DNA of 64,000 nt from contig NC_088300.1 in assembly GCF_032854445.1 (NCBI RefSeq), positions 28,441,608 to 28,505,607 on the forward strand, written 5' to 3'. Numbering within the stretch: position 1 is the stretch's first letter; every line of letters starts with the position of its first letter. Below, in pieces: positions 1 through 13,699 of the stretch. The position numbers were made by a program, and so were the translations under genes. The notes under the pieces were generated by a model that worked only from the letters and a program-made list of their open reading frames with translations, made no database searches and was not told the DNA's origin. This DNA comes from Liolophura sinensis (lineage: Eukaryota; Mollusca; Polyplacophora; Chitonida; Chitonidae).

Positions 1-1373
1 ACGGTAATTGCAAAGGTTGACAGCGTGTAAGCAAATACTTCTTAGTGATTTCACAACTGTCAGTGACTGAAGATTGCCACTGACATCCAGCTGTGACTTT
101 GGCATTCCTGATATAAAAATGTAAAGAGAAAATCGTAAAAAATACACTCAGTTTCTAAAATCCCTTTATGGTTTTGGCGGAGCAAGCACTTATTGGCCCT
201 TCAGTATTAATGGTGACTTGCGGCGTGTGACTTGGGGGGAAAATTACCAAGCGGTAAACATAAAGAAGTAATTAAGTGGTTGTTTGAACACGGTGAATGA
301 AGGGACCGTGCCGGCGTCTCGAGTCTCCTGAGTCCAGTGCCACACCCGTGAATAACAACTTATGGCAACCACAGAAACTTGTCACCATCTCACTGAGGAC
401 GGCAAAAAATACCAGAAAGTCTGCAACGCCAAGTGTCAACAAACACATAAAGCTATCTTACAACGGCAATCAATTGGTGTTCAAATCCCTTAGATATGTA
501 CCTTCCTTCTAGAATGCCCCATAATAACTTCTCTATACCGAGTGACATGAAAGGGTGATGTTACCTCGCTTTTGACACGAGAGACAACTTTAGCATGTCA
601 GGTTGACTCAACTGCTCTTAGGCACCATGATCGAGTAATTCAGGGGTTGTGAAAAAAAAAAGGCCGCTGAGATCGAGCTGAAATCTGGCCTGGGTATGTA
701 AGCCTCGCTAAACATTTACCTGTGTGTCAACTGACCGAGAAAAATTAGATTTTGCATTAGGGAGATATAAATAATTCAGGTATTCTGAAGAGGAATTCCT
801 GGGATTATTTCTAAAGGAACGGGTCACGGTAAGGGGTCAATCCCCTCTCTATCTTTTCTACCCGACCCGGTAAATAGAGACTGTCCTCAGAAACACTGAA
901 GTCTATGAATGAAACCTGTCTATGGTGCACGACACGACAACTTAATCGGTATGCACAATCTCTGTGTGCTTTGTTTTATACAGATCATTCATGGGTTTTA
1001 TCTCCTGGTCTTAATCGCTGACGACCAGGCTAAACCATGTTCGTGTTGGACTGAATGCAATCCGAGCAGAAAGCACGCAGTATTTTCTAAGAGGAATTTT
1101 TTGACACCTGTACAAAGCTCCAGCTGCTTACGGCCAAAACAAACACGACGTATTACGGAGAAGCCCCTCTATTTAGTGCAAGTACTGTATACACATGAAA
1201 ACCAGGATGAAATTTTTACACAAAAAATCGAGCTGAGTCACTTTGCTCACTATTATGGTGTTGAGACGTAACATGCTGTGCTTCATTATAGTTACACGGC
1301 CCCATATACTTAAAGTATATAAAGTATAATAGTTCGACAGGCTTTATATACAGGCATGTTTCCAGAGAGTAAG
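1..1373. other. Intergenic, no gene seen
   Basis: AT-rich sequence. ORFs of up to 120 codons (909-1271, plus strand) show no domain, no splice context and no protein-like composition that would support them. Confidence 0.6.
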
Positions 1374-1607
1374 AGCCTCCGTGGTTAAGTTGGTTACCGC
1401 GCTAGCGCGGTGTGAGTTCAAGTCCAGCTCATGCTGGCTTCCTCTCCGGCCGTGCGTGGAAAAGCATGCAGCAACCTGCGGATGGTCCTGGTTTTACCCC
1501 GGGCTCTGCCCGCCCCCCCCCCCCCCCTCCCACCATAATGCTGAAATATAGTGAAATATTCTTGAGTACGGAGTAAAACACCAATCAAACAAATAAATAA
1601 ATAAATT
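1374..1607 (+). mobile_element. tRNA-derived SINE, copy 1
   Basis: It starts GCCTCCGTGG, has an A-box-like TTAAGTTGG and a B box GAGTTCAAGTCC (1414-1425). A body shared with the copies at 8.1 and 50.2 kb follows, then the tail TTCTTGAGTACGG...CAATCAAACAAATAAATAAA. The head lacks the roughly 40 bases between the boxes seen in the other copies. A C-run of about 19 interrupts the body. Confidence 0.85.
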
Positions 1608-4600
1608 CCAATGAGTAAATGGTCACTGGGACAACAAAGTACGGACATGCCAATGCGTTGTCAACAGCTACACACAAAGAGAGATCAAAAAGGATAATAA
1701 TACTATTCTTTGCAAATTAGTGTAAAATCAAACAATATAATACAGTTCATTATGTACATTAAACATAGCATTCTTAAATAATGTAATTTAAATAATTTTT
1801 CAAAGATGTTTCTATATCATTCGAGCCAGCCATTATCTCATTTAAAGGAGAAAATTTGGGGCCGCAACCTTACATCACGAATATCCAGTATGATATCTAT
1901 GTATGTGAGTGACTGATTATATTTTATTATTTTTAAAAGCCATACTCAAGAAATTTTCACTTTTTTCGGCTAATTTTATTGGCAGAACAAACCTCTGATC
2001 TTGGACATCTTGAAAAAAAAAACCGGGTATACAGTACACGTACTTAAAACTGACGAGTGAGTAACAGTTTTCTTATCAGAATGAACTTTCGTCTGAGTGC
2101 GTTGGGGACACGCGATATGATGATCACGTAACGCGTCACCGATGGTCATTCTGCCCGATTTCCGGTCCCTCCTCTGGCGGTAACAGACACCAATTGATCT
2201 CCAGTATACTGACTCACAGTTCACGCCTGTTATCAGATAACGCGAGGATATATGTGTATGCATACTAAACCACTTCGCCACAAAAGTTCAACGCACTTCA
2301 TGACTATTGCAGTAAAAGAAACGGAAATCGTAACTGCAAATATTATTTTTCTTCGCGTTACATGCAGTCATTCTCTAAAACATATCCGTAGGAAATTCTT
2401 AAGTATTTAACATTATGATAACGGTGCCGTATATATGCCTATGTCGTGAATGGGCAGTGTCCGGAAATCATGCCTATGGGTGGAACAATGGAACTGCCCT
2501 TTCCGGTTTACTAGATAACCGTCATTGTACACTAGACACATCCTGTCATTAGATATGCAGCATGGAGAAAGCTGTCGCCTTTGTCTCATGTCTTTGTGCT
2601 TTGTCAAAACTCTCCACGCCTTGCTAAATCATCACGCGGTTCACCAGATTTCGTGTCTGTACATAGGCCTACCCGGTATATACCATTTCATATGAATGGA
2701 ATTGAAGATATTTTATTGTACTGAACAATGGGATAGGGAACAACTTCCATCAACCATTCCATAAGATTACAGGTTTCCGAAATAAGCATATGTTAACTTA
2801 AGGTCAGCAATATTACACTTAAATTATCAGCAGGTCCAACGGTTAGGCCTAAATTCTGTACAAAAATCATTTGACTTTGACCCTTAGACTGTACAAATAT
2901 TCGACTGTACAAATATGTGTTTGGGGAAAAACAACAACAACAACAACCAAAAAAAAAAAAAACAATTTAACTCCGTGTAAAGAAATAAGCTTGTTATAAG
3001 ATATGATCATTTCAATTTTCTACCAAAAGTATGACAGGAAATCAGTACAATATTGAATCAGGTAGGTCCTTGCAAACAACTTACTATTATCAATAACATT
3101 GAAAGGGCCTCCGTGAAAGTGGATAATTTCAACAATGCCAAGTCTCAGAGAAACATTCCGAGAATTTGTAGATTTCAAAGATAGACTACATATATATTGG
3201 AATAAGATTGTCATATCTATCAGCCGGACAGGTCGATGACGCTGACTGTCGACTTGCGGATGCATGAAAGATCTCGTCAAACACTCTGTCATTTGTAGCT
3301 CATGACTATGCCCTTCAAAGATTTCTCAAAACCCAGGGATCAAAAGCATTCTTATCACAACTGTACACCTGTAAAAATGTCCCCTAGATTTTCTCCAGAT
3401 GTATTAAAGATGTGTTCTGACGACGACAGAGTGTATAGGCCCCTATTGATATGACCAAAGATTTTGCCGCTATCGTCAACCTGTCATCACCAGCTCAGTC
3501 TTATCACTGTTCTTATCCTCTCAGTAAAACATTTAAAGGCAAAGCAGAAAAAGGTATACTAAATGTTGATAAGGTCTTCACCTAAGGTCGTTAGGTCAAC
3601 TGGCAATCATATTAAATAACATACGGTATAACTGTTATCTTCAAACAGTTAGATGTTACCGTCATTGGAGAAAAAGAAAACATTCTGGCAAATTAGGCTG
3701 ATGCTTGGAGAACTATTTGCGCGTAGATGTTTTGATTCATTACTACACCACTCGTAACTAATGCAGAAGCTGCGAAACAGATTTTCATATTTAAAGCTCA
3801 TATCGTCGCTGCTCTTTCTCACATTTTCAGAGAATTTTGCAAACATTTGAGTCAATGCGTCCCGTCAGAAAACATCAGTTGGTTGCTTATATGTATGCCT
3901 ATTTTTTATTGCCTTAATGGCGTCGCTGCTTTAAATTAACATTGAAGAGAAACTGAAGAGAAAAAAGAACAAAAATGCACAGGTAGCTCGAGTACAAGTG
4001 TCACGGGAGCGTAGTGACAAGTCACGTTCAAGGTTGTAAAGACAGAATCATAACGAGATAGCCATCTTCTTAAAGCATCGTTAGCGGTGTTCAAGTGTAG
4101 AGGTCAACATGAAAGAGGTGTTAAGTAGGACGTTGACAAGATGGTAGAGCTGTTAAGGGTGACAGGGACCGTTAAGTTGATGACAGTCGGAAATGGCCAC
4201 TGATTACGTGTTGTAGGCCTACGTACTTGAAACTGTGAAGTGGTGAAAACTTGACAGTTACCTGATAATGCGCACCTGTGTGATAAGCCTGTATCGGATA
4301 TAGGTTCATACAGATCGAGACTAGGGCCACCACGTGCTGGCCTCCACCCAGGCCCCCTACACCATCCCAAACACCTCAAGCACACTTCAACATATCAGCA
4401 TGAGTTATGTGGAACACTTAACAAAGTTACTGAGACAAAGTTGAAAATGACTTTTAAGATTGAAGCTTTGCTTAATATTAACTTAACGGACAGAGAGATA
4501 TATGACCTATTCTTTCATAAGAAAATAAAGGTACAACACAGAAAGTACACAGAGAGCTATAGCCCTTGTTGCCCGCGACTAGCAGGCACTGGCCAATGGC

Positions 4601-7298
4601 GTTGTGTGTTCGAATCCAGCTCTGGCTATTTTGACTGCGGCTTTGAGTCAAGAAGCTTTTCAGGTGTCTTGCAAGCTGTCCTATGTAAAACATGTCCTGT
4701 GTACACATATCCTATATAATTTAAACCCCTAAAAACACTAACCTATATATCCTACATATACCTAGCCAATATAAACCTGGCCTATATGTCATATACAAAC
4801 ATATTTATGTAAACGTGCAGTATGAAAACATGTTCTGTGTGACCAAATTCTTCACAACTATAGCTTAATATATAAACCTGTAGAAGCTATATAAATCTAA
4901 AGATTGCATTATAAAGTCTGGCCAAAGTAATCATAACATATGTACACGTAAATCTACCCAACTTGCTACAGCTGAGTGAGCCGTGCGAAGACCTTCATGA
5001 CACATCAGTCAGACCTAAGACCTAAGTCAGACTTATTTTTAATTTGCGTTGTTATTCTTCAGAGTGGATTAGAACTTCTAATCTTCAATTTTGTCATTAA
5101 AGTCTAAAACAAGTATAAATATTTGAATAAAAATTCACAAAAAGCAATGTTTTACATTTAGCACAGTGAACTGTTCTGAACTTAAGACTAAGTCTGACAT
5201 AATCCAAAGACAGCTTCGTGAATTTGGGGCCTGAAGTTGACCTTGGTAACGCAGGCTAACGAAATAGAGATCGTAGTGGACGAATGTATCTTTGTGATGT
5301 ATTTAAGACATATTTTCTCCTGTAATTCAACATCTCAGACCTTCGCTCGCAAGATTAATGGCTTCCACCGGAAATTCCCTAGCCCATGGCCAACGATGTC
5401 AAGTGATCGAATTAAGTTAATCTCACAGGTTAGGCTGCTACTGCACGTCAGGAGGTTTGTCAGCTACCTGTCAAAGATCGGTGGATTCCCTCGGGCCATG
5501 CACCGATTGATATCACCACCTTGCCATCATCAGTGAAAAACGTTCCTAAACACGTCGTTCAAACTCATTCAAATTAATAGTTGTGATTAACGAGTTTGTT
5601 TAATTATTGAAACGATATAACTAAGGCTGTATGCGTGGGAACGGGTGCCGGTCAGGTCTAAAACCTCCCGCTGGTAGCAAGCGAAATAAGAAGAGCTAAT
5701 ACAAAAATATAAAACACTCCAATCCCTAAATAGAACCTCTTTAAACCACGTGTCGTCTTTCATTGAAATGTTTCTTGTCACAAACGTTCTTACAGCAAGC
5801 TCTGAAAAACGCCTAAATATAAGCCTAATCTTCACAGGCTACAGTATAAGGCGGTATACCGGAAGTGGTTTCCTCAAGTACAATGTTGCCAATTCATAGA
5901 TTTACGCGCGCAATTATTAATGTATGTACAGATTGTTAATAACGCCGTCACTGGTTTTTGGAAGGTTGTCCCTCGATATCCTGGCAATTTGTGTCAGGAA
6001 CTGTTAACAATCACATTTCGCTATTTAACTCTCGCGTGATGCAAGCTGCCAGCATTTCTTGCTCTGGTCCACACAGGAAGTAGGGCAGACAAGAAACATT
6101 TTGTGCCTTAACAATGTTTCCGCTCACCAAAACGTGCTTAAAATAACTCTGATATGTATAAAACATTAATTTTTGATGAATGCAAGAAGCAAAGTTATAT
6201 AAGGGTTCATCATGATGCATAAAAGTGTAACACCATTGCATCTGACGTCAGGGGTATGATACCACGCTTTTCAGTTTCAAAAATCAAACATATACATGTA
6301 TAAATACAGTAAAAAACAGATTATAAGTTAAACATGATTATCAAAAGCTTTCTCCCATATTTATGACAAAACTTGTCCCTTAAGAAAAAAATTTGGAACT
6401 TGGCCTTCCTTTTCTTTCATATAAAACAAATATGAATTCTTCCAATGAACGTGCATTATTTGCTTTGTAGCGTAGTATAGAAAAGTTTTGGGTAGCACCT
6501 GACTCACAATCGTCTATATTTACAAGAGTAGATAACACACATTGTCAAAACTTAACGTTTCAGCCGACCAGGGTGTAGATTACTCCCTTCCCAGTGTACA
6601 TTTGTAAAGGACTGGCACCATTTATTTGTTTACGTTTGAGGACGTGGCTTTCCACGGTAGTGATAATATCTGTTGTTCTTAGAGCTACAATGGTTGTTAC
6701 CATCGATCAGATGTCTCCACTCGTCTGTCTGGGATTTTAAAGAAACGGTGTTTAATTTCTGAGCGGTGACTGGCAACAGTGGCGCAATCATCAGAGTCAT
6801 CGTTAGGGGATGTAGTGAAATAAGCTATAGATGTTTAGCCATCGGCCAAAATATACAGTCAATGAGCGCTACATATACAGTTTACGGAGTAGACTTGCCG
6901 GGAAACAGAGGAAGTACATTATGAGAGCACATCTGGCGCAAAGCAGGTCGTGTTTACCGAGCACACAATTGCGTATAACAGGCTCGATCACGACTGGCAG
7001 GACCAGATGTCGGTCGTCGAGACATGTATTGTGACAGCGCAGGACGTAATCGCCGCTTCGCCTGTTTCTGATCGACCACTTAGTAATCGTGATTGTTTGG
7101 TAAAAACACGTGTTGAGCTCAGCTTGTATCCATATCGATGGAAACCTGATAAAAGCCTATGTTCCATAGTCTGACACTTTCACCTAGGTAGCCCGACAAG
7201 TGAGACAGCCGATAAGAACTGAAATATGGATTAAAGTTGATGTACGTAACATGGAAACGCCATTCAAAACATGTAGACTAAATGCAGAACTAGACAGT
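1608..7298. other. Intergenic, no gene seen
   Basis: No coding exon is supported. It holds a SINE fragment at 4.6 kb and a TA-rich stretch of CCTATAT-type repeats at 4.69-4.82 kb. Only short unsupported ORFs occur on both strands. Confidence 0.6.
4570..4650 (+). mobile_element. SINE fragment with B box
   Basis: GTGTGTTCGAATCCAGCTCTGGCT contains a B box (4608-4617), preceded by tRNA-like sequence. The 3' body and tail typical of the full SINE are missing. Confidence 0.4.
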
Positions 7299-8055
7299 CA
7301 GAGCATGTAGCATGACTGCAGTGCATGGTATTCAGGGCATCTAACATGAATGTGCTACACGACATTAAGGATGTATTAACATGACTACCGGAACTGGCAT
7401 TCTCTACATGTAGCATGACTGTGGTACCTGATATTCAAGATATATAGATTGGTTGCGATACCTGACATTCAGGGCATGTAGCATGACTGCCGCAGCTGGC
7501 ATTCTGGACATGTAGCATGACTGCGGTACCTGGAGTGTATGACTTGTAGCATGACTGCCGCAGCTGGCATTCTGGACATGTAGCATGTCTGCGGTACCTG
7601 AAATTCAGGGCATGTAGCATGACAGCAGTACCTGATATGTGTGCCGCAACTATGCAGGACATATGCTATGACAGAGGTATCTGTTATGCATGGCATATGC
7701 TATGACGGAGGTATCTGTTATTCAGGACATATGTTATGACGGAGGTATCTGTCATGCAGGACATATGCTATGACGGAAGTATCCGTTATACAGGGCATAT
7801 GCTATGACGGAGTTATCTGTTATACAGGACATATGCTATGACGGAGGTATATGTTATGCAGGACATATGCTATGACGAAGGTACATGTTATGCAGGACAT
7901 ATGCTATGACAGAGGTATCTGTTTTGCAGGGCATATGCTATGACGGAGGTATCTGTTATGCAGGACATATGCTATGACAGGGGTATATGTTATGCAGGAC
8001 ATATGCTATGACGGAGGTATATGTTATGCAGGACATATGCTATGACAGAGGTATA
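7299..8055. repeat. 34-bp minisatellite, about 22 copies
   Basis: The unit is about 34 bases. Early copies resemble GCATGTAGCATGACTGCGGT plus ACCTGACATTCAGG; later copies resemble GGACATATGCTATGACGGAG plus GTATCTGTTATGCA. The two subfamilies are separated along the array. The array resumes at 8326-8378 beyond an inserted SINE. ORFs across it are repeat artefacts. Confidence 0.92.
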
Positions 8056-8325
8056 TATATTTGATTGGTGTTTTACGCAGTACTCAAGAATATTTCACTT
8101 ACACGACGGCGGCCAGCATGATGGTGGGAGGAAACCCGGCAGCACCCAGGGGAAACCGACGACCATCCGCAGGTTGCTGCCAGACTTTCCCATGACGGTC
8201 GGAGAGGAAGCTGGACTTGAACTCAACATGAGCTGGACTTGAACTCACAGCGACCGCATTGGCGAGAGGCTCCTAGGTCATTACGCTGTGCTAACGCGCT
8301 AACCAAATGAACCACAAAGGTCCCC
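8056..8325 (-). mobile_element. tRNA-derived SINE, copy 2, inserted in a minisatellite
   Basis: This is the same family as the 1.4 and 50.2 kb copies, in reverse: tail complement TTTGATTGGTGTTTTACGC first, tRNA-like head last (complement of GGTTAGCGCGTTAGCACAGC). The B-box segment is duplicated in tandem (8209-8225 and 8231-8247, 22-base period). The 34-base repeats stop at one end of the element and resume at the other. Confidence 0.87.
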
Positions 8326-8378
8326 TATGCTATGAAGGAGGTATCTGTCATGCAGAGCATGTGGTATAACGGCAGTAC
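8326..8378. repeat. Remainder of the 34-bp minisatellite after the SINE
   Basis: TATGCTATGAAGGAGGTATC and one more decayed unit continue the array interrupted at 8055. Confidence 0.8.
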
Positions 8379-10297
8379 TTTCCATCTACGGTAAAATCTT
8401 TCGACTTTAACCCACGTCTGCTGTCTTCTAGAAACAACACAGCTGGGAAATGGAAAACTCGGACAAAAGATCAAATAAATATTCACGAGGATTCACGAGA
8501 ATGAATTTAGCATTAATGTAAAAGGCGTAATGCACTTAAACCAGGGGTGTGGTGGATTTTACATATTAAAAGCGTTGCTAGATCCAATATTCAATTTTTG
8601 CTTGTTCTGCAATAGCCCAGCTGTGATTTCATGTGTAAAGTGGTAGCAAATCTGGCGGGCTAAACCAACTTATTCCCGTTGACTGATATACAAGCTGGTA
8701 TGATCGCCGTGCCTCTAAGCGAGGGTATCTATGAGATTTATACTCTATTATAAATATTACATGAATATTAAAAACTTGCCCGGGTCAAATTTGCAACCCA
8801 TCTTACACGAAAGGCACACTTTAGGGAAGAGTGACAAGTTTTACGAGTGTAAGAGCTGAGTTTAATACGCCATATGGTGAAGTGTCGGGTCGTGTCAGTA
8901 CAGCACTGAAGTGTGGTTAGTCCGGTTACCGTTCTATACACAACCTCGAGTATAAGGATCATATACTATATAAATGGCCCTCAAAATAAAAACTATATCA
9001 CGCTCCCGTGTGAAGCAATATAAACCCGGTGTGTTAAAAACGCGGTTGGCACTTGTGCCTTTGAAAGGAGCTTTTTCGATTCGGGTAGTCAGCCGATGAT
9101 CCCAGCCGTGAATGACCGAGTTAAACAAGTCGAGGAAGAATGGCACTGTTTAGTTTGACACTCGTTCAACCAGATATCATTTCATTGATAAACAGTGTTA
9201 TATTTTAAAGCACCTTAAGAACGTCTATCGCTCGACACCTTGGGTTCAGAGCCTTATCGGAGTACACTTATTATAGGACAGCCACCGTCCTTAACTTCTT
9301 GTCTTACGCCTCAGAAACCTCGGACAGGCTGCTGTAAGGCGATACCTGGGGGCAAACAGACCTCTTTACGTCAGAGGCTCGATTGACGATCTCCACTGAC
9401 AGCTTATACATGCCCCTATTCCCATCCCGTTGTGTAGCCTGACACCGGATTACTACGTGCCTGCCGACTGTTACGATCCCCCCGTGATGCGACTTAAAGC
9501 CTCGACTTAAGGGATGTATGCACCCTACTTCACTGTGGTGTGAGAACTGGTAAAGAAAACACGTGTAAATTACAGCCGTTCGACAAATATGTTATAATGA
9601 AAAGACGTTATTACAGAAAATAAACCGACACTCCACGTCAACTACAAGACGTAAATATTATTAAACTAAAACTCATAAATCACGTGCAACCCAGGCACCT
9701 GTTTTACGAAACTTCCTACTAGGTTCAGTAAATTGCTTTAGTGAGTTGTTTTTGGTTTTTTTGTGGCATAAATAAACGATAATAGAAGGCCTCGAGCATA
9801 TGTGGCATATATAAACATTTATGTTTTAAACGAGTAATATATGAGATATTCTATAATTGACAGTTGAAATGAAGTTGGTATACTTTTAGGTTGAAGTCTG
9901 GGGTATGAGCGTAGTAGTTGACCGAAAAAACAGAGGAAAGTGTATCTGATATATACGATAAAGTATAGTACGAGCACGACTTAATCAAATGAAATATTTA
10001 AATACTTGCTGGCCAATACTGGGGGATAGAAGGAGGATGCCACGCCCTCAACATCATGATTTTAATTCTAACACACATTTTGTGTCCTGTATTTTTGTAC
10101 CTCTTTGATTTCCAAATCAGGCATACGCCTGGCGTCTCGTTTTACTTTTTCACCGAAATTTGCGCACATCTGGCATAAAAATCTGGAATGTTACGTCCTC
10201 TTTCATACCACATTGTTTTCTTTCTGGCACAGGCCTGGCGTCCTGTCTCTAATACGAGCTTCATTTCGAAATCGGTCTTACATCGGGCTAGATTCAT

Positions 10298-10332
10298 ACA
10301 TGTCACATTTGACATGTGACATGTCACATTTG
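10298..10332. repeat. Short palindromic repeat
   Basis: ACATGTCACATTTG, GACATGTGACATGTCACATTTG: overlapping direct and inverted copies of ACATGTCACATTTG that can form a hairpin. Confidence 0.6.
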
Positions 10333-10334
10333 TT

Positions 10335-10405
10335 AAGGTCTGCTGGATTCGAACTTATAGCTGGTCTCTCACTGACATCAACCTAGCCAAGTAAACACGT
10401 TAGCA
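10335..10405 (-). mobile_element. SINE head fragment (tRNA-like)
   Basis: On the minus strand the sequence runs from GCTAACGTG through TTGGCTAGGTTG (A-box-like) to AGTTCGAATCCAGC (B box, 10345-10354), about a tRNA length. It is probably the head of a truncated SINE and not a functional tRNA, since a proper acceptor stem is not evident. Confidence 0.4.
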
Positions 10406-11124
10406 TATCCCGTGTCGTGCCCAAATATGGAATCACCAATGCCGATCACGGTATCACAACCAAAGAACTGTTGGCAAGCGATAACGGTGCATGGCATTAT
10501 AAATAATTCGTCACTGCCTTCATAACACCACTAAGCAGGGCAACGGTGTAATCAATACACGTTCTTTTCCCCTATCTATCAGCGTACGTCGCATTTCTAC
10601 ATATCATAAAAAGACTATATCATGGAAAGTAAAGCCAGAGCAGCGGCTACAGCGCAAATGGTCACGCGTACCTTTAAAATACGGCAATTTGTCAATTTAG
10701 CTCTTTTAGGGTTTTATTGACATACCCTCCATAACCGTGCAACTGTCAAACGTATAGCATACAAAGTTTGAATTAAAAATGTAAACGACAACAAATGCAG
10801 TAGCTTCCAGCATATATACCATACCGATTTGACGATTTATTAAAATATTTGTCGAAAACATTTCCAGACATCTTAAAATCAAGCCTGCCATATAAGTCAG
10901 ACATCACAAATCATTTCCTATCATTGCATGGAAATCATTTTAATATTTCTCGTTGAAAAGAATTCCGCTATAAGAGCGACAAATATCAGAAATGATACCG
11001 TATTGAAGATATTGCACTTATCCTTCCGTTCCTTAAGAGGAGGTCTGGAGGATTGAAGTACAGTCCAGAAAACTATGCATTGTAAAACATTTGAGGAGGA
11101 TCAGTTTTCTTCGAATATTATGGA

Positions 11125-11390
11125 GAAAGAATTCGAGATATGTCAAGTTAACGTTAATTTAGATATTTGCAATTCATTTCGACATATCAGCCAAAGAAAA
11201 AACTCATGTCTATACACAATTGTTTTATGTGATATGTGTGGGACATAATTTATTCTAGATAGAGCTAGCTTTATACGAATTCAGACATCTTGACAAGATC
11301 TCCAGAAATGTCGAAATGAATTCAAGATATCTGAAATACATAGGCCTATTTCCACATATCTGGAAATTTTTTTTAGATTTCTCAAATAAC
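11125..11390. repeat. MITE-like inverted repeat
   Basis: AATTCATTTCGACAT (11171-11185) is perfectly inverted as ATGTCGAAATGAATT (11308-11322). Around the arms GAGATAT, AAGATATCTGAAAT and ACATATCTGGAAATT motifs recur in both orientations. No coding capacity is seen between the arms. Confidence 0.45.
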
Positions 11391-11757
11391 TGGCCTGTAG
11401 CTAGGAACTCATGGCTTTATACACATATCTCACATCTGCATGCATTCACCCATTTATTATGAACGACATATATGTGCCAAACCTTGCTCATGGACTTGCA
11501 TCAAGAATCAGAGAAGGGAAGTTATTTTCCAGTTATTTTTTTTTTAATATAACTTTCAACTGGCTCAATAAGAGTATCCTCTGTAACGAAACAGGTCTAA
11601 AATGTGCAGCCTCATCAACCATAAATGAATGACCACCAGTAAGTTACAATTTGTGCGCGTATTTGTATTATAAAGGCAACCCACAGATGAATGAGGACGC
11701 CTCTGTACACAGTGTGACGCCTAAAAGTAACAGTGGTTACCTATACAACGTGGAAGA

Positions 11758-11805
11758 GACGTTGGAAATCCGGTGTGAAGTGACGCTGGAAATCCGATGT
11801 GAAGT
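11758..11805. repeat. 24-bp tandem duplication
   Basis: GACGTTGGAAATCCGGTGTG plus AAGT is followed directly by a copy with two substitutions. The enclosing ORF gains a repeated TLEIRCEV, but no protein is supported. Confidence 0.8.
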
Positions 11806-13699
11806 GACGCGGAGTTTTGTAATCCGCTCAGAACAATGCAATGGGTGTTTCACCGGACGGGAATGCTCGGCTCAATACTACTTTAATTTCTTGTACAAAC
11901 TCTCGACATTACGTTAGTCAACTGTTAGTTTTCACTGACATGATGTGACTACTGTCGCCCGGATTAGAGTTCGGACGACTGGCAGACGACGAGCCCACTT
12001 TGCTCTGATCCCTTCCTCCATTGTGCCTGATCCTGCCTCCTTACTCACCTGAAGCTCCAAGTTAGAGAAGGGTGTCGTCATTTCATGACATGTCATTGCT
12101 ATCACTCACAGGAAATCAAGCAATAATGGACAAACTTTAGTTCTCTTCAAAAATGGATCCGTCATTCACAATCAACTTGAACTGAAATGTTTTTCATACA
12201 ATATACATATTAATTTATTTTATTCAATGGTTTTTTGTACTGGGCAAAATTGCATGCATGTGGAAATGAAGGCAACACGGCATACATGTATCTTGTAGAA
12301 AAATTTACACGTCAAAAAAAGTTTGCAATGCCGCCACATTTATACTCTCCCCTGTATAACAGTTTACGTTGTAAGCGGCGTGTTTGTAACTAACCTATAT
12401 ACCGTGTTCATTCAAGCCATAAATTTAAGATTAGTTCTACTGTTGTTGAAATCATTGTCTATTTCGTATAACACCTTCCAGTGTGCACGTATATATCAAA
12501 TGTCCTGTATTAGGAACCGTCCAAGCGATGTGCCTGCAAAACGTTCAGTGTATAATTGGAAACTGTGGTTGTGTATCGCGTATTATGGGACTATAAGGTA
12601 GCAATACTGTTGGCAGGTCACATTTATTGCCAAAATAACTTCAGCAAAGTCCACGAGCTCAAAGATAGAGGACTTAGCTGATTACAACTACTGAGAAAAT
12701 TAATTTCCGTTGAGTGAACCTTATCAGAATCTTGCGTGAGGTATTATTAACATAAATACTGGCTTATAAGCAGTCTCAGGGATGGACGTATACTTTAACC
12801 TGATATATTTATCCCGTTTATTTCTATCACGCCCCACTTGAGGACATCCTTCCCAATAGATGTATGGAGAATCTGTATTGGCAGCTCAAAGGCACAACAC
12901 GACTTTAACCCTCGACAGCCTTTCCGGCCTATTAAAATGTTTATAAGGACGTATTTCATTGTTAATACTCCCATGCTCGGGTCTAGCAGGACTATGATTT
13001 ATGAATGGAAGACAACCAAATCTTTATGTCATACTACAAATCGCTAGTACAACATCAACGTTTCAAACTTGCGGACAGTACTTACCCGTTTTTTTTTTTC
13101 AACTCAACTTTTTTCGACTTCTATATACGTTTTATGTTATTCGCATCCACTATATGTCTTTATTAATGCTGTCATGTTTAATATGATTTCGGCAATTGCC
13201 TCAAACAAACTTTAGGCGGCGTACATATGGTGAGATAAGTCGTATCGATTTTCACAGGGTTTGTAGAATCCCACAGAGTTACAGAATTCCACAAATCGCT
13301 CAGAGTGAACGCTGAAAGCCGCGTGAAATTGTCGTTGAATTCGTCTCATCGAACCCAAACTGGACATGATATTTCATGCTATCGTAACTGCATTCATCTT
13401 CTCGAATTGGACGAGTCGTCGCGACAAATCGCATCTTGTGAATGGATCATAATACGACACCGCTTTCTGTCTCCATTCGATGGCTTTATATCAATGCACG
13501 TAAATGTATGTAACATTCAATGAATTTCTGAAATATCTGCATTTCTCTATTTTCCTTTTCTTTATAATTTATTACGGCTGATTACCACTGCTATTTTCAT
13601 TTTGGCTTTTATTATTGATTGCAATAGCTTTTCTTTGTTTTATTGACTGCGGTTGGCGACATGCACTTTCCATCATAATTAGCGACTATCTCTGTATTC

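Larger units (their letters stand above)
8379..13699. other. Intergenic, no gene seen
   Basis: Apart from the SINE head at 10.34 kb, the palindrome at 10.3 kb, the inverted repeat at 11.1-11.4 kb and a 24-bp duplication, nothing is recognised. Confidence 0.6.

Noticed and set aside
909-1271. 120-codon plus-strand ORF
   Set aside because: No domain, no coding-like codon bias, no splice sites in phase; consistent with chance.
7404-7696. Three overlapping minus-strand ORFs of 60-75 codons rich in Cys, His and Ser
   Set aside because: They read through the 34-bp minisatellite in different frames; the repeated peptides come from the tandem units.
10335-10405. Functional tRNA gene
   Set aside because: A- and B-box-like sequences are present, but no convincing acceptor stem or anticodon arm; more likely a SINE head.
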